Shown in pieces: positions 1 to 10,139 of a stretch of 64,000 bases of DNA. Numbering within the stretch: position 1 is the first letter of the stretch; every line of letters begins with the position of its first letter. Origin of the DNA: Kribbella rubisoli (GTDB lineage: Bacteria; Actinomycetota; Actinomycetes; Propionibacteriales; Kribbellaceae); the NCBI RefSeq assembly GCF_004217145.1, contig NZ_SHKR01000011.1:744001-808000 (forward strand), read 5' to 3'. The translations under genes and the position numbers were made by a program. Below the pieces are notes generated by a model. It was not told the DNA's origin, searched no databases, and saw nothing but the letters and a program-made list of their open reading frames with translations.

Positions 1-973
1 CCCGCGTCGCGCATTCGAGCACGGCGGAGAACTGCGGACGACCGACGGCGGTCTGCATCCGCGTCGTACACATCGCGCCCGGTCCGACACCGACCTTCAC
101 GATGTCGGCGCCGGCGTTGACGAGATCCGTGACGCCCTCGGCGGTGACCACGTTGCCGGCCACGATCGGCACCGCCGGCCCGAGCGCGCGGACCCGCTCG
201 ACGACCTCGAGCATCCGCTCCTGATGCCCGTGCGCGGTGTCGATCACGAGTACGTCAATGCCGACGTCGAGCAACGCCTTCGCCTTCTGCTCGGCATCCC
301 CGTTGATCCCGATCGCGGCGGCGATCCGCAGCTTGCCGTTCGCATCCAGCGCCGGTTCGTACAAGGTGGCGCGCAGCGCGCGCTGCCGCGTCAGAATGCC
401 GACGATCTGCTCATTCGCATCCACCACCGGCGCGAGCCGGTGCCGCCCGTCGTGCAACTGGTTGAACGCCGACTCGGGATCGATCCCCTGCGGCAACGTC
501 AGCAACTCCCGGGACATGATCCCTTCAAGTTGTGTGAACCGATCGACACCCGCACAGTCCGCCTCGGTCACCACCCCGACCGGTCGCCCGTGATCGACAA
601 CCACGACCGCGCCGTGATTCCGCTTCGGCAACAGATTCAACGCCTCACCCACGGTCCCCGTCGGCGGCAGCGTCAACGCGGTGTCGTGCACCGGATCCCG
701 CTCCTTGACCCACGCGACCACCTCGGCGACGACATCCACCGGAATGTCCTGCGGAATCACCGCAAGCCCGCCACCCCGAGCCATCGTCTCCGCCATCCGC
801 CGCCCCGACACGGCCGTCATATTCGCGGCCACCACCGGAATCGACGCCCCACTCCCGTCCCGGGTCGAAAGATCAACATCCAGCCGCGACGCGACCCGGG
901 ACCGATTAGGCACCAGGAACACATCACTGAACGTAAGGTCTCCCACCGACTCCCGACCAACCTGAAACCGCAT
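1..973 (-). CDS. guaB1: GuaB1-type IMPDH/GMP reductase family protein, 3' end missing
   Basis: The reading frame starts at ATG 973 ([15 protein letters not shown], preceded by GAAGGGG) and runs off the left edge after 324 codons; the family is usually near 480 residues. A TIM-barrel start is followed by a CBS pair (about residues 95-215), then [10 protein letters not shown] and [12 protein letters not shown], which carries the catalytic Cys loop of the IMPDH/GMP reductase superfamily. The short N-terminus and the CBS pair match the actinobacterial GuaB1 group; the mycobacterial member has been shown to be a GMP reductase, converting GMP to IMP with NADPH. A true GuaB IMP dehydrogenase is therefore probably elsewhere. 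The missing C-terminus prevents checking the flap. Confidence 0.9.
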   Translation of the reverse strand, partial: MRFQVGRESVGDLTFSDVFLVPNRSRVASRLDVDLSTRDGSGASIPVVAANMTAVSGRRMAETMARGGGLAVIPQDIPVDVVAEVVAWVKERDPVHDTALTLPPTGTVGEALNLLPKRNHGAVVVVDHGRPVGVVTEADCAGVDRFTQLEGIMSRELLTLPQGIDPESAFNQLHDGRHRLAPVVDANEQIVGILTRQRALRATLYEPALDANGKLRIAAAIGINGDAEQKAKALLDVGIDVLVIDTAHGHQERMLEVVERVRALGPAVPIVAGNVVTAEGVTDLVNAGADIVKVGVGPGAMCTTRMQTAVGRPQFSAVLECATR

Positions 974-1089
974 GGCAGACCCCTTCACCCGAAGAACAAA
1001 CCCAGCCAGCCTGTCACGTCAGGTACCCCCGAACAAGCTGGTCACAGCGTGTGTTCGGCAGCGAACTCCTGCTCTCTGCTGGTTGATCG

Positions 1090-1698
1090 TCAGCGGTCGA
1101 GGCCGTGGCCAGGTCGCGGCGAGGAGTCTGTCCGGCGGACGCCGAAACGGGATGCCGCCAACGGGCGTGATGTTGCCAAGGGCACCTGTCCGGGAAACGC
1201 GTGCGCGATCGCGCGGTTGGCATCGAGCTCAGCCTGGCGCTGCGCCTGGTTCTGCCTGATGCTCGGCATCCGGTCACCGAACGCATTCAGACCCGGCTGA
1301 CGGTCGTGAAGATTCCGATTGAGCCGCGCACACGTGTGCTCGTAGATATTGCCGGCACCTCGCCGCGGCTTGACAGCCAGCAACTCCCGCCGAGGCAGTC
1401 CGCCGGGCTCCACGGCCGGCATCTCCCGAAACACCAGCCGATAGTCCGCCTTCTGCTGCGGATCAGACTGCAGATAAGCAGTCACGCAGTCCCGCAGATC
1501 CCCCTTCCCAGACTCGTACCCGAGCGCATGACGCCCATCCGACGTCCCAGCAGCCAGCTCCCCCATTTCACGAAGGACCTGTCGGCGAACGTAATCCTCT
1601 GGTCCGCCCGGGTTTCGCCCCGCCGCCGCCGTGAGTCTCCGGAAGTCCATCGCGAACCCATCGCCGATGATCAGCTCGTATCCGTCGCCGGACGTCAT
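1090..1698 (-). CDS. Unrecognised protein, candidate toxin of a TA-like pair
   Basis: This is a 202-residue soluble protein I cannot assign to a family with certainty. The central part (about 60-130: KGDLRDCVTAYLQSD, then KADYRLVFREM, RRELLAVKPR, YEHTCARLNR) has the alternation of helix and basic strands seen in RelE/ParE-like ribonuclease folds, but no decisive motif is visible. The C-terminus is Arg/Pro-rich. Its ATG overlaps the stop of the upstream antitoxin-like gene by 4 nt (ATGA at 1695-1698), so the two are translationally coupled in antitoxin-first order. A toxin role is inferred from this arrangement only. Confidence 0.6.
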   Translation of the reverse strand: MTSGDGYELIIGDGFAMDFRRLTAAAGRNPGGPEDYVRRQVLREMGELAAGTSDGRHALGYESGKGDLRDCVTAYLQSDPQQKADYRLVFREMPAVEPGGLPRRELLAVKPRRGAGNIYEHTCARLNRNLHDRQPGLNAFGDRMPSIRQNQAQRQAELDANRAIAHAFPGQVPLATSRPLAASRFGVRRTDSSPRPGHGLDR

Positions 1699-2207
1699 TG
1701 CGAGGTGTCGTCCTCATGGCGGATCTCATCGAGGATCCGCTGAGTCTCAGGACCCATCATCTCGGCGAACTCGTCGACGGTCATCGGACGGCTGGTCGGC
1801 AACGGCTCGGACGCATACACGCGGCGGGTCGGATCGTCGATCGTCCCGGCCGGGGGCTCGTCGTCGCCACGCAACTGCCGGTACTGCGAGGTCGACATGA
1901 TGACGGCCTCGGGCTCACCACCATCGCCCCAGATCACCGGCACGAAGGCCCCGTCGCGGATGGCATCCACCATCGACGTCAGCCCCGCCGCCACGGTCTC
2001 CGTCGCCACCACCCCAGGACGACGCTCGAACTTCGACTCCCCGTCAAGATCCTCGAACTGGTCATAGGTCAGCAGCACCGCCTCCGGCACCCCACCGTCG
2101 CCAAAACTGAACGGCATCGTCCGCCCACGCCGGAACCGCGCCAGCACCCCGGCAACATCCCGCCGCACGTCCTCCACCGACCGAATCCCAGAACCATCAG
2201 TAGCCAC
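1695..2207 (-). CDS. Duplicated Phd/YefM-like antitoxin candidate
   Basis: This 170-residue protein contains an internal duplication: MPFSFGDGGVPEAVLLTYDQ (about 31-50) and VPVIWGDGGEPEAVIMSTSQ (about 88-107). Each copy resembles the core of Phd/YefM antitoxins, where a strand with P-x-AV-[IL] is followed by a Y/F-xx-L helix. The acidic tail MTVDEFAEMMGPETQRILDEIRHEDD would suit a toxin-binding segment. It is the first gene of a two-gene unit and overlaps the next by 4 nt. The fused tandem is unusual because Phd proteins normally dimerise from single copies. No operator is obvious upstream. Confidence 0.6.
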   Translation of the reverse strand: MATDGSGIRSVEDVRRDVAGVLARFRRGRTMPFSFGDGGVPEAVLLTYDQFEDLDGESKFERRPGVVATETVAAGLTSMVDAIRDGAFVPVIWGDGGEPEAVIMSTSQYRQLRGDDEPPAGTIDDPTRRVYASEPLPTSRPMTVDEFAEMMGPETQRILDEIRHEDDTSQ

Positions 2208-2361
2208 GCCCCGACTCTACGACGCCACACCATGCCGGCCCCGCACTTATCCACAGCCACCCAGCCCAATTGCAGCAAGCTGCAGCACTGTGGATAACCC
2301 GCCCGACGAACACCCTCCGTATGCAACCCTTACACCAACAGCACCCAAGAACGGAGCCTCA

Positions 2362-2946
2362 ATGCACCACCGCCCGGCCCTCGGAACCACCGCAGCCCTC
2401 AGCGCCCTCCTAGCGCTAACCGCCTGCCAAGGCTCCCCGGCAGCTGGTCACCCCAACACGGCTCCGACGTCTCCGGCAGCGTCGCCTCCGACCCCCTCCC
2501 CCACTCCAACCGTCTCCTCCGAAGAGGACGCGGTCGCGGCAGCGGCAGCGGCGTACCGGGGATTTGTCGCCGCGACGGATGCCATGTACCTGAGCGGTGG
2601 AGTCAATGTGACAGCGCTCAGCAGGTACGCAAGCGGCGTGATGCTCAAAGCCGAGACCATCGAGGCAGAGAAGTTCCGCGGCTACAAATGGCGTTCCGTC
2701 GGCCATTTGCAGGTGGTCTGGATCAAGCCGCTGACGATCGGCAAACCAGACGCGCAGGGTCAGATCAATGACCTGATCCTGAGTGCTTGTGTCGACTCGT
2801 CCAAGGCCGGTGCCGTGGATTCCAAGGGAAAGAGCGTGCGGCTACCCGGGACACCAGCACAAACCGTCGACGAGATGCGCATGCGCCGTATCCAGGGAGC
2901 CTGGAAGGCTGACTACGCACAAAGCAGAAAGCCCGCAACATGCTGA
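2362..2946 (+). CDS. Putative lipoprotein of unknown function
   Basis: I place the start at ATG 2362 (MHHRPALGTTAALSALLALTAC), which gives a lipoprotein signal peptide with lipobox LTAC; the open frame extends 72 nt further upstream, but that extension would bury the signal. A Pro/Ser/Thr-rich linker follows, then an Ala-rich helix and a compact domain with WRSVGHLQVVWIKPL and a C-terminal Cys. It is about 194 residues. The family looks like the many actinobacterial secreted NTF2-like proteins that accompany a second secreted protein. The stop overlaps the next ATG by 7 nt, so the two genes form one unit. Confidence 0.7.
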   Translation: MHHRPALGTTAALSALLALTACQGSPAAGHPNTAPTSPAASPPTPSPTPTVSSEEDAVAAAAAAYRGFVAATDAMYLSGGVNVTALSRYASGVMLKAETIEAEKFRGYKWRSVGHLQVVWIKPLTIGKPDAQGQINDLILSACVDSSKAGAVDSKGKSVRLPGTPAQTVDEMRMRRIQGAWKADYAQSRKPATC

Positions 2947-3956
2947 TCATCAAGCTGTTCGGAGTCGTGGCGATTCTGTCTGTCGTCGGGGTATCCGCGG
3001 CCGTCGCTGATCCCACGCCCGTCGCACCAGGCTGCGTCACTGGCTGGAGCGCCGGGCAGTGCGTCTACTCCGTCGGCGACGACGGGCATCCACCGACCGA
3101 GAGGGTCAAGGCCACGCCCGGGGCGAAGAAGCCAGGTGCCTCCGCCTGTGTGTTCGAGGGGCAGGTTGTGCCGTGCCGGACGAAGGACGGATTCTTCGAT
3201 GCGGCGTCGGGGTGCTACCTCTACCCGTTGGACGCGCCGAGGTCGTTGGACCATTGGACCGCGATCAGCGACTACCCGCCTGGCACGAGGTTCTACGGGT
3301 GCTGGAAGATTCTCGGGGTAGTAGACGGCAAACCGGTAGGCGAGTTGACACTCGAGTCAGTTAACCGCCCACCGGGGGCGACGCGGACGATTGATCCGCG
3401 GGAGGCGGCTCGGCGGGTGGTGGCGACTATGAAGTTCGTTGCGCCTCAGCTCGGGCTTTCGCCATACGTTCAGAGCGTGAACCACGTCGGGATCGTGAAT
3501 GTGCCGGTCTGGATGTGGGTGACCGATCCTGGCTCGACTACGACGGGGCCGCAGACCAAGCGGGCGGCGATCGGGGGCGTTGGGATCGAGGCGACCGGCA
3601 CTGTCGAGCGGATCGAGTGGGCGATGGGTGCTGGGAAGACCGTTACCTGCAAGGGCGCGGGGACCCCGTTCACGAAGGTGATGGCGGCCGGGAAGTCGCT
3701 CAAGGACATGCCGTCCTCGCCGACGTGCGGCTACAGGTACGCCAAGACCTCCCGTTGCGAGAAGGGCGGCACCTTCACCGTCACGGCGACGGCGTACTGG
3801 AACGTGCACTGGACCGGCGGTGGCATGGAGGGCGACATCCCACTCGACTTCAGCCGCTCGATCCCGCTCCAGGTCACCGACCTGCGACCGGTGCTCGTCG
3901 ACCCGGACGGCGGCTCGAGCACCCCGTCGGTCGCTCCGCAATCCTGCAGCAACTGA
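2940..3956 (+). CDS. Secreted protein of unknown function
   Basis: The 338-residue product starts with a typical Sec signal peptide (MLIIKLFGVVAILSVVGVSAAVADP, cleavage likely near residue 23). The mature part contains at least ten Cys, including CVYSVGDDG, ACVFEGQVVPC and GCYLYPLD, suggesting a disulfide-bonded extracellular protein. No enzymatic motif is visible. Proteins of this shape are common as the downstream partner of a small lipoprotein in actinomycetes, and here the start overlaps the lipoprotein gene by 7 nt, so translational coupling is likely. A strong hairpin follows the stop codon. Confidence 0.7.
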   Translation: MLIIKLFGVVAILSVVGVSAAVADPTPVAPGCVTGWSAGQCVYSVGDDGHPPTERVKATPGAKKPGASACVFEGQVVPCRTKDGFFDAASGCYLYPLDAPRSLDHWTAISDYPPGTRFYGCWKILGVVDGKPVGELTLESVNRPPGATRTIDPREAARRVVATMKFVAPQLGLSPYVQSVNHVGIVNVPVWMWVTDPGSTTTGPQTKRAAIGGVGIEATGTVERIEWAMGAGKTVTCKGAGTPFTKVMAAGKSLKDMPSSPTCGYRYAKTSRCEKGGTFTVTATAYWNVHWTGGGMEGDIPLDFSRSIPLQVTDLRPVLVDPDGGSSTPSVAPQSCSN

Positions 3957-3959
3957 AAA

Positions 3960-3988
3960 CCGGCTCCCCCTGTAACAGGAGGAGCCGG
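3960..3988. terminator. Bidirectional hairpin between convergent genes
   Basis: CCGGCTCC (3960-3967) pairs with GGAGCCGG (3981-3988), and inside it CCTGT (3969-3973) pairs with ACAGG (3975-3979), giving an almost continuous stem. An A-tract lies on the left. It sits between the stops of the secreted protein gene (3956) and katG (4005), as expected for a shared terminator. Confidence 0.75.
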
Positions 3989-4004
3989 CTTCAGTTGCAG
4001 ATGC

Positions 4005-6697
<2,693 letters not shown>

Positions 6698-6766
6698 GCC
6701 CCAGAGTCTTCCCCGTTTTCTGGAACGAGTCAAGATTAGCTGACGCGATTCTCAACCTGAGACAAC

Positions 6767-7648
6767 TCAGGCCCGAAGATTCTCCAAGTCCGCCAGGAGA
6801 TTCGGGTGTTCGGGCTTCCAGCCGAGTGCATCCCGGGTGTGGGCGCTGGATGCGGGCTGGTCGGTCGCGAAGATCGGTCCGAGCGGGCCGTACGTCTCCT
6901 CAGGCACAGCCTCGACCGGGAGCCCGAGCCGCCGACCGATCACCGCGGCAATATCGCGTACGGCGTCGCCCTCGTCGTCCACTGCGTGCCAGGCGGTCCC
7001 GGCCGGCGCATTTTCCAGCACCAACCGAAAAAGCACGGCCGCATCCAGAGCATGCACCGCAGGCCACCGCTGGGTGCCATCTCCGGGATAGCCGGATACG
7101 CCGGTGCGCCGCGCGATCTCCGTCAACAAGCCGGCAAACCCACCGGTTCCCTGATTGTGAACAGTCCGAGGCATCCGTACGGCGGCACTCCGCACGCCAC
7201 GCTCCGCCAGACCCAGCACGCCCATCACGGACCGCCCGCGCCCGCCGACCGGCCCATCAAGAGGCAGCGGATCCGCTTCCGTGGACATCCGCCCCGCCAC
7301 CCACGGCGTACCCGAGACCGTCACCAACGGACGGCCACTCCCCACCAACGCCTCTCCCAGCACCGCAAGCGCAGCCCCCTCCTCCGCAACTCCCGCCGCC
7401 AAGGCCTCCGGACTGCTGAAATCGTTGCTAAAGGCAAGGTGAATCACACCGTCAGCCTCGCCGGCACCGGCCCGGAGCACATCGAGATCGGCAAGACCCC
7501 CGCGAACGACGACAGCACCGGCCTTCTGCAGCGCCGACGCACCTGCGTCGGACCGTGCGAGCGCGAGCACGGAGTGCCCATTGCCGAGCAACTCTCGAAC
7601 GACAGCCGAGCCGATCAGCCCGCTTCCACCGGTGATGAATACCTGCAT
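6767..7648 (-). CDS. NAD(P)-dependent SDR/epimerase-like oxidoreductase
   Basis: This 293-residue Rossmann protein starts at ATG 7648 (MQVFITGGSGLIGS, behind TGAGGAG), not at the more upstream frame start, which would run into the operator. GGSGLIGS (7-14) binds the dinucleotide; the atypical extended SDR pattern continues with DGVIHLAFSNDF and LVTVSGTPW, and a clear YxxxK is not visible, so the enzyme may be an atypical or NmrA-like member. Substrate is unknown. The gene is divergent from a TetR-family regulator with two operator copies between them, so it is very probably the regulator's target. Confidence 0.85.
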   Translation of the reverse strand: MQVFITGGSGLIGSAVVRELLGNGHSVLALARSDAGASALQKAGAVVVRGGLADLDVLRAGAGEADGVIHLAFSNDFSSPEALAAGVAEEGAALAVLGEALVGSGRPLVTVSGTPWVAGRMSTEADPLPLDGPVGGRGRSVMGVLGLAERGVRSAAVRMPRTVHNQGTGGFAGLLTEIARRTGVSGYPGDGTQRWPAVHALDAAVLFRLVLENAPAGTAWHAVDDEGDAVRDIAAVIGRRLGLPVEAVPEETYGPLGPIFATDQPASSAHTRDALGWKPEHPNLLADLENLRA

Positions 7649-7663
7649 CAGACGCTCCTCAAC

Positions 7664-7687
7664 GTGATGGGACCTTTGTCCCATCAC
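7664..7687. promoter_or_regulatory. TetR operator, copy 1 (perfect dyad)
   Basis: GTGATGGGAC (7664-7673) and GTCCCATCAC (7678-7687) form perfect 10-bp arms around CTTT. It lies 16 nt upstream of the SDR start codon, in the divergent SDR/TetR gap. Confidence 0.85.
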
Positions 7688-7694
7688 AGTAACA

Positions 7695-7718
7695 CTGACG
7701 AGACAAAGGTCCCATCAC
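7695..7718. promoter_or_regulatory. TetR operator, copy 2 (imperfect dyad)
   Basis: On the minus strand this is GATGGGACCTTTGTCTCGTC, nearly the same word as copy 1. Its centre is 31 bp from that of copy 1, about three helical turns, and it overlaps the promoter of the TetR gene, so binding should repress both genes. Confidence 0.8.
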
Positions 7719-7719
7719 C

Positions 7720-7725
7720 TACAAT
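7720..7725 (+). promoter_or_regulatory. -10 hexamer of a leaderless TetR gene
   Basis: TACAAT ends exactly 6 nt before ATG 7732, so the expected +1 is the A of the start codon. There is no ribosome binding site. Confidence 0.65.
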
Positions 7726-7731
7726 CGACCC

Positions 7732-8307
7732 ATGGCCCGATGGCAACCCGGCGCACGCGACCGACTGGTCCTGGCAGCAGTGGACCTCTTCGCCGACCAG
7801 GGCTACGACTCGACCACGGTCGCGCAGATCGCCGAGAAGGCAGGCGTCACCAAGAGCACCTTCTTCCGCCACTTCCCCGACAAACGCGAACTCCTGGTCG
7901 CCGGCCAGGAAACCCTCTGCCGCCTCCTGATCGAGGGGATCGCCGAGGCCCCCGAGGACGCGGGCCCACTCGATGCGATCGCGGCCGGGCTCGAGCGCGC
8001 CGCGAACGCGATGGGCCCGATGAACCGCGAGCTGGGCCCCCGCCTCAAAGCAGCCATCGCCGCCAGCACCGAACTCCAGGAACGCGACGCCTTGAAGAGC
8101 GTCGGCCTCGCCAAGGCCATGACCGATGCGCTGCTCGCCCGCGGCGTACCGGACCCGCTCGCCCACCTCGCCGCCGAACTCGGCGTACTCGCGTTCAAGC
8201 GCGGCTACGCCACCTGGATGGAGCTCGACCACGACGAGGACGGGCTGGCGCCACAGGTGCTGGCCGCCCTCGCCGAACTCCGCGCGGCCAGCGCCTCACT
8301 CGGGTGA
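7732..8307 (+). CDS. TetR/AcrR-family transcriptional regulator
   Basis: The 191-residue protein has the TetR N-terminal helix-turn-helix (about 8-55: RLVLAAVDLFADQGYDSTTV, then IAEKAGVTKSTFFRHFPDKREL) and an all-helical ligand domain with no recognisable specificity. It starts directly behind a -10 box without a Shine-Dalgarno sequence and is divergent from the SDR gene. The paired dyads in the gap make autorepression plus repression of the SDR gene the likely arrangement. The inducer is unknown. Confidence 0.9.
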   Translation: MARWQPGARDRLVLAAVDLFADQGYDSTTVAQIAEKAGVTKSTFFRHFPDKRELLVAGQETLCRLLIEGIAEAPEDAGPLDAIAAGLERAANAMGPMNRELGPRLKAAIAASTELQERDALKSVGLAKAMTDALLARGVPDPLAHLAAELGVLAFKRGYATWMELDHDEDGLAPQVLAALAELRAASASLG

Positions 8308-8313
8308 GAAGGC

Positions 8314-8339
8314 GCCTGAGACGGATCCTTGCCTCAGGC
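8314..8339 (+). terminator. Hairpin between convergent genes
   Basis: GCCTGAG (8314-8320) pairs with CTCAGGC (8333-8339) over a 12-nt loop, right after the TetR stop codon and before the convergent membrane-protein gene. No T-run follows. Confidence 0.5.
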
Positions 8340-8360
8340 ACCTACCCCCCCTTCGGCGTA

Positions 8361-9053
8361 TCAGCCGGCCGCGGCCGGGACCGGAGCTTGCCTGGGCCGC
8401 GCGACGACCGCAGTACGGCGGGAACTGCGGAGGACACTGATGCTCACGGCAAGCGTCCACAGGCTCCAGAGTGCGCCCATGCTGGCCGTCGTACCCCAGC
8501 CCTGGGCGCTGTAGAAGTTCGCCGGGTCGTCACCGAAGTACAGAGCGGGGACGAAGGCGAGGTTGATTGCTGCGAGCACGAATGCGGACCAGCCGACCCA
8601 CTTCGGCAGCAGCCGTAGCCGGTAGACGACGATGCCGAGTGCGATCAGGAACAACCCCATCAGCAGGCGCGAGATCAGACCCTGCATCAGGTACTGCGCT
8701 CCCGCGAACGGGCCCTCCTTCGTGGTGTCGATGTCGTGGTCGGTGACGATCGCGGCGCCGGCCTCCATCGACTGCGGCACGAACACCATCGCCACCCAGA
8801 GCAGACCGGCGGTCTGGATGACGCCCGCGATCCAGTCCGACGCGACGTCGACCTGATGGATCAACTGGCGCAGGCCGGTGAAGAACAGGATGTAGAACAC
8901 GCAGCCCACGATCCCGATCAGGCTGCGGGTCAGGATGTTCCAGTCCGGCGGGGCGCCGGAGTAGAGGAAGTACAGCGGTACCTGCACGACGATCAATGCG
9001 CTCGCGATGACCCCGAACAGCCCCGCATATCTGCGAATCACGACTTCGGACAC
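8361..9053 (-). CDS. Integral membrane protein of unknown function
   Basis: A 230-residue protein with about six hydrophobic helices (roughly 9-31, 42-62, 78-96, 120-144, 150-172 and 190-212). It starts at GTG 9053 behind GAGAGGGGA. There are no catalytic motifs; the pattern resembles small DUF4386-like actinobacterial membrane proteins, a low-certainty match. It is divergent from a TetR-family gene with dyads in the shared gap, which suggests it is the regulated target, perhaps a tolerance function. Confidence 0.7.
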   Translation of the reverse strand: MSEVVIRRYAGLFGVIASALIVVQVPLYFLYSGAPPDWNILTRSLIGIVGCVFYILFFTGLRQLIHQVDVASDWIAGVIQTAGLLWVAMVFVPQSMEAGAAIVTDHDIDTTKEGPFAGAQYLMQGLISRLLMGLFLIALGIVVYRLRLLPKWVGWSAFVLAAINLAFVPALYFGDDPANFYSAQGWGTTASMGALWSLWTLAVSISVLRSSRRTAVVARPRQAPVPAAAG

Positions 9054-9074
9054 GGCGAATCCCCTCTCGAAGTT

Positions 9075-9090
9075 GACGAGACGTCTCGTC
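9075..9090. promoter_or_regulatory. TetR operator (perfect 16-bp palindrome)
   Basis: GACGAGACGTCTCGTC is a perfect palindrome. A looser copy, ACGAGAC with GTCTCG, follows at 9097-9114, and CGTCTCGTCTCG lies at 9139-9150 against the TetR -10 box. Together they tile the 111-bp divergent gap. Confidence 0.75.
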
Positions 9091-9152
9091 TCATGAACGA
9101 GACGCTAAGTCTCGCCAGAGACCACTGTCAAGACACAACGTCTCGTCTCGTG

Positions 9153-9158
9153 TAAGCT
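9153..9158 (+). promoter_or_regulatory. -10 hexamer of a leaderless TetR gene
   Basis: TAAGCT is followed by 6 nt and ATG 9165, the same geometry as the 7732 gene, with no Shine-Dalgarno sequence. Confidence 0.55.
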
Positions 9159-9164
9159 CCGGAC

Positions 9165-9779
9165 ATGGCGACACCCTCGACTCCCGCACCCCGTTCGGCC
9201 CCCAACCCCGACCGCCGGAGCGAGCGCGCCCGCCAGGCGATCCTGGATGCAGCGCTCGAGCTGTGCGGCGAGCAGCTGTACGCCGGCCTCACCATGGAGG
9301 GCATCGCCAAACGCGCCGGCGTCGGCAAGCAGACGATCTACCGCTGGTGGCCGTCAAAAGCGGCCATCCTCCTGGAAGCGATCGAGGAACGCGGCCGCAG
9401 CACCCTGGATTTCCCCGACACCGGCAACCTGGAAGCCGACCTCCGCACCCAGATGACCCAGGTAGCCCAAGCCTTCGCCAGCCCCATGTTCGCCGCCTAC
9501 AGCAAGGGCCTGATAGCCGCCGCCCAAAGCGACCCCGACATCGCGAAAGCAGTGGTCGAAACCATCATCAACCCCCGAGTAGACCTCTGCAGAGAACGCC
9601 TGTCCAAGGCCCAATCAGCAGGCGAACTCCGCGAAGACATCGACCTGGCAGACCTGGTAGAGCTCCTCTACGCCCCCCTCTACTACCGCCTACTCCTACA
9701 CACCCGCCCAGTCACAAACGACCAGGTAGACACAATCCTGAACCTAGCCCTAAACGGCGCAGCCCAAGACAAGAAATAA
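9165..9779 (+). CDS. TetR/AcrR-family transcriptional regulator
   Basis: The 204-residue protein has a Pro/Arg-rich leader (1-20) and then a classic TetR helix-turn-helix (ARQAILDAALELCGEQ, then MEGIAKRAGVGKQTIYRWWPSKAAIL), followed by a C-terminal TetR_C-type effector domain (LRTQMTQVAQAF onward). The YRWW recognition-helix end is typical of this subgroup. The gene is divergent from the membrane-protein gene, with GACGAGAC-type dyads in between. Effector unknown. Confidence 0.9.
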   Translation: MATPSTPAPRSAPNPDRRSERARQAILDAALELCGEQLYAGLTMEGIAKRAGVGKQTIYRWWPSKAAILLEAIEERGRSTLDFPDTGNLEADLRTQMTQVAQAFASPMFAAYSKGLIAAAQSDPDIAKAVVETIINPRVDLCRERLSKAQSAGELREDIDLADLVELLYAPLYYRLLLHTRPVTNDQVDTILNLALNGAAQDKK

Positions 9780-9789
9780 CCCCGACCCC

Positions 9790-9851
9790 AGCCGGCGAGC
9801 AGACCACCCAACCCAACCCAAGCCGGTGAGCAGACGGCCCAACCCGACCCA
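9790..9851. repeat. 31-bp tandem repeat, two units, with GAGCGAAGCGAAG copies after it
   Basis: Units 9790-9820 and 9821-9851 differ at only a few bases and both contain AGCCGGYGAGCAGAC and CCCAACCC. GAGCGAAGCGAAG then occurs at 9861-9873 and 9913-9925. I see no gene in 9780-9993. This is low-complexity intergenic repeat DNA downstream of a TetR gene and a tRNA, without spacers, so not a CRISPR array. Confidence 0.7.
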
Positions 9852-9993
9852 GGCGAAGCCGAGCGAAGCGAAGGCCCAAGGGGGTGCGGGTGGCGAAGCC
9901 CCCGCCGGCGGGGAGCGAAGCGAAGCCGCACAAACAACGAGGGCGAGGCGGTCAACGCAGGAACTGCGTGACACACCTCGCCCATCGCCCTCG

Positions 9994-10066
9994 TGGAGCT
10001 GAGGGGATTCGAACCCCTGGCCTCTTCGTTGCGAACGAAGCGCGCTACCAACTGCGCCACAGCCCC
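9994..10066 (-). tRNA. tRNA-Ala (anticodon CGC)
   Basis: The 73-nt gene folds as a complete cloverleaf: acceptor GGGGCTG with CAGCTCC (one G-U pair), anticodon stem CTTCG/CGAAG around TTCGCAA giving anticodon CGC (codon GCG), and T-arm AGGGGTTCGAATCCCCT. The CCA end is not encoded. Confidence 0.95.
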
Positions 10067-10139
10067 GAGCTGGTCGCCTTGGTTTCCCTGGCGACCGCGA
10101 AACTCTAACACGTAGAGGCCCGGACTCTAAAACCGGATA

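Noticed and set aside
6698..6733. TTG start for furA adding 12 residues
   Set aside because: TTGACT there looks like a promoter -35 element, and the GTG at 6697 gives the usual FurA length.
9790..9925. Possible CRISPR array
   Set aside because: The repeat units are directly adjacent without spacers, and no cas genes are present.
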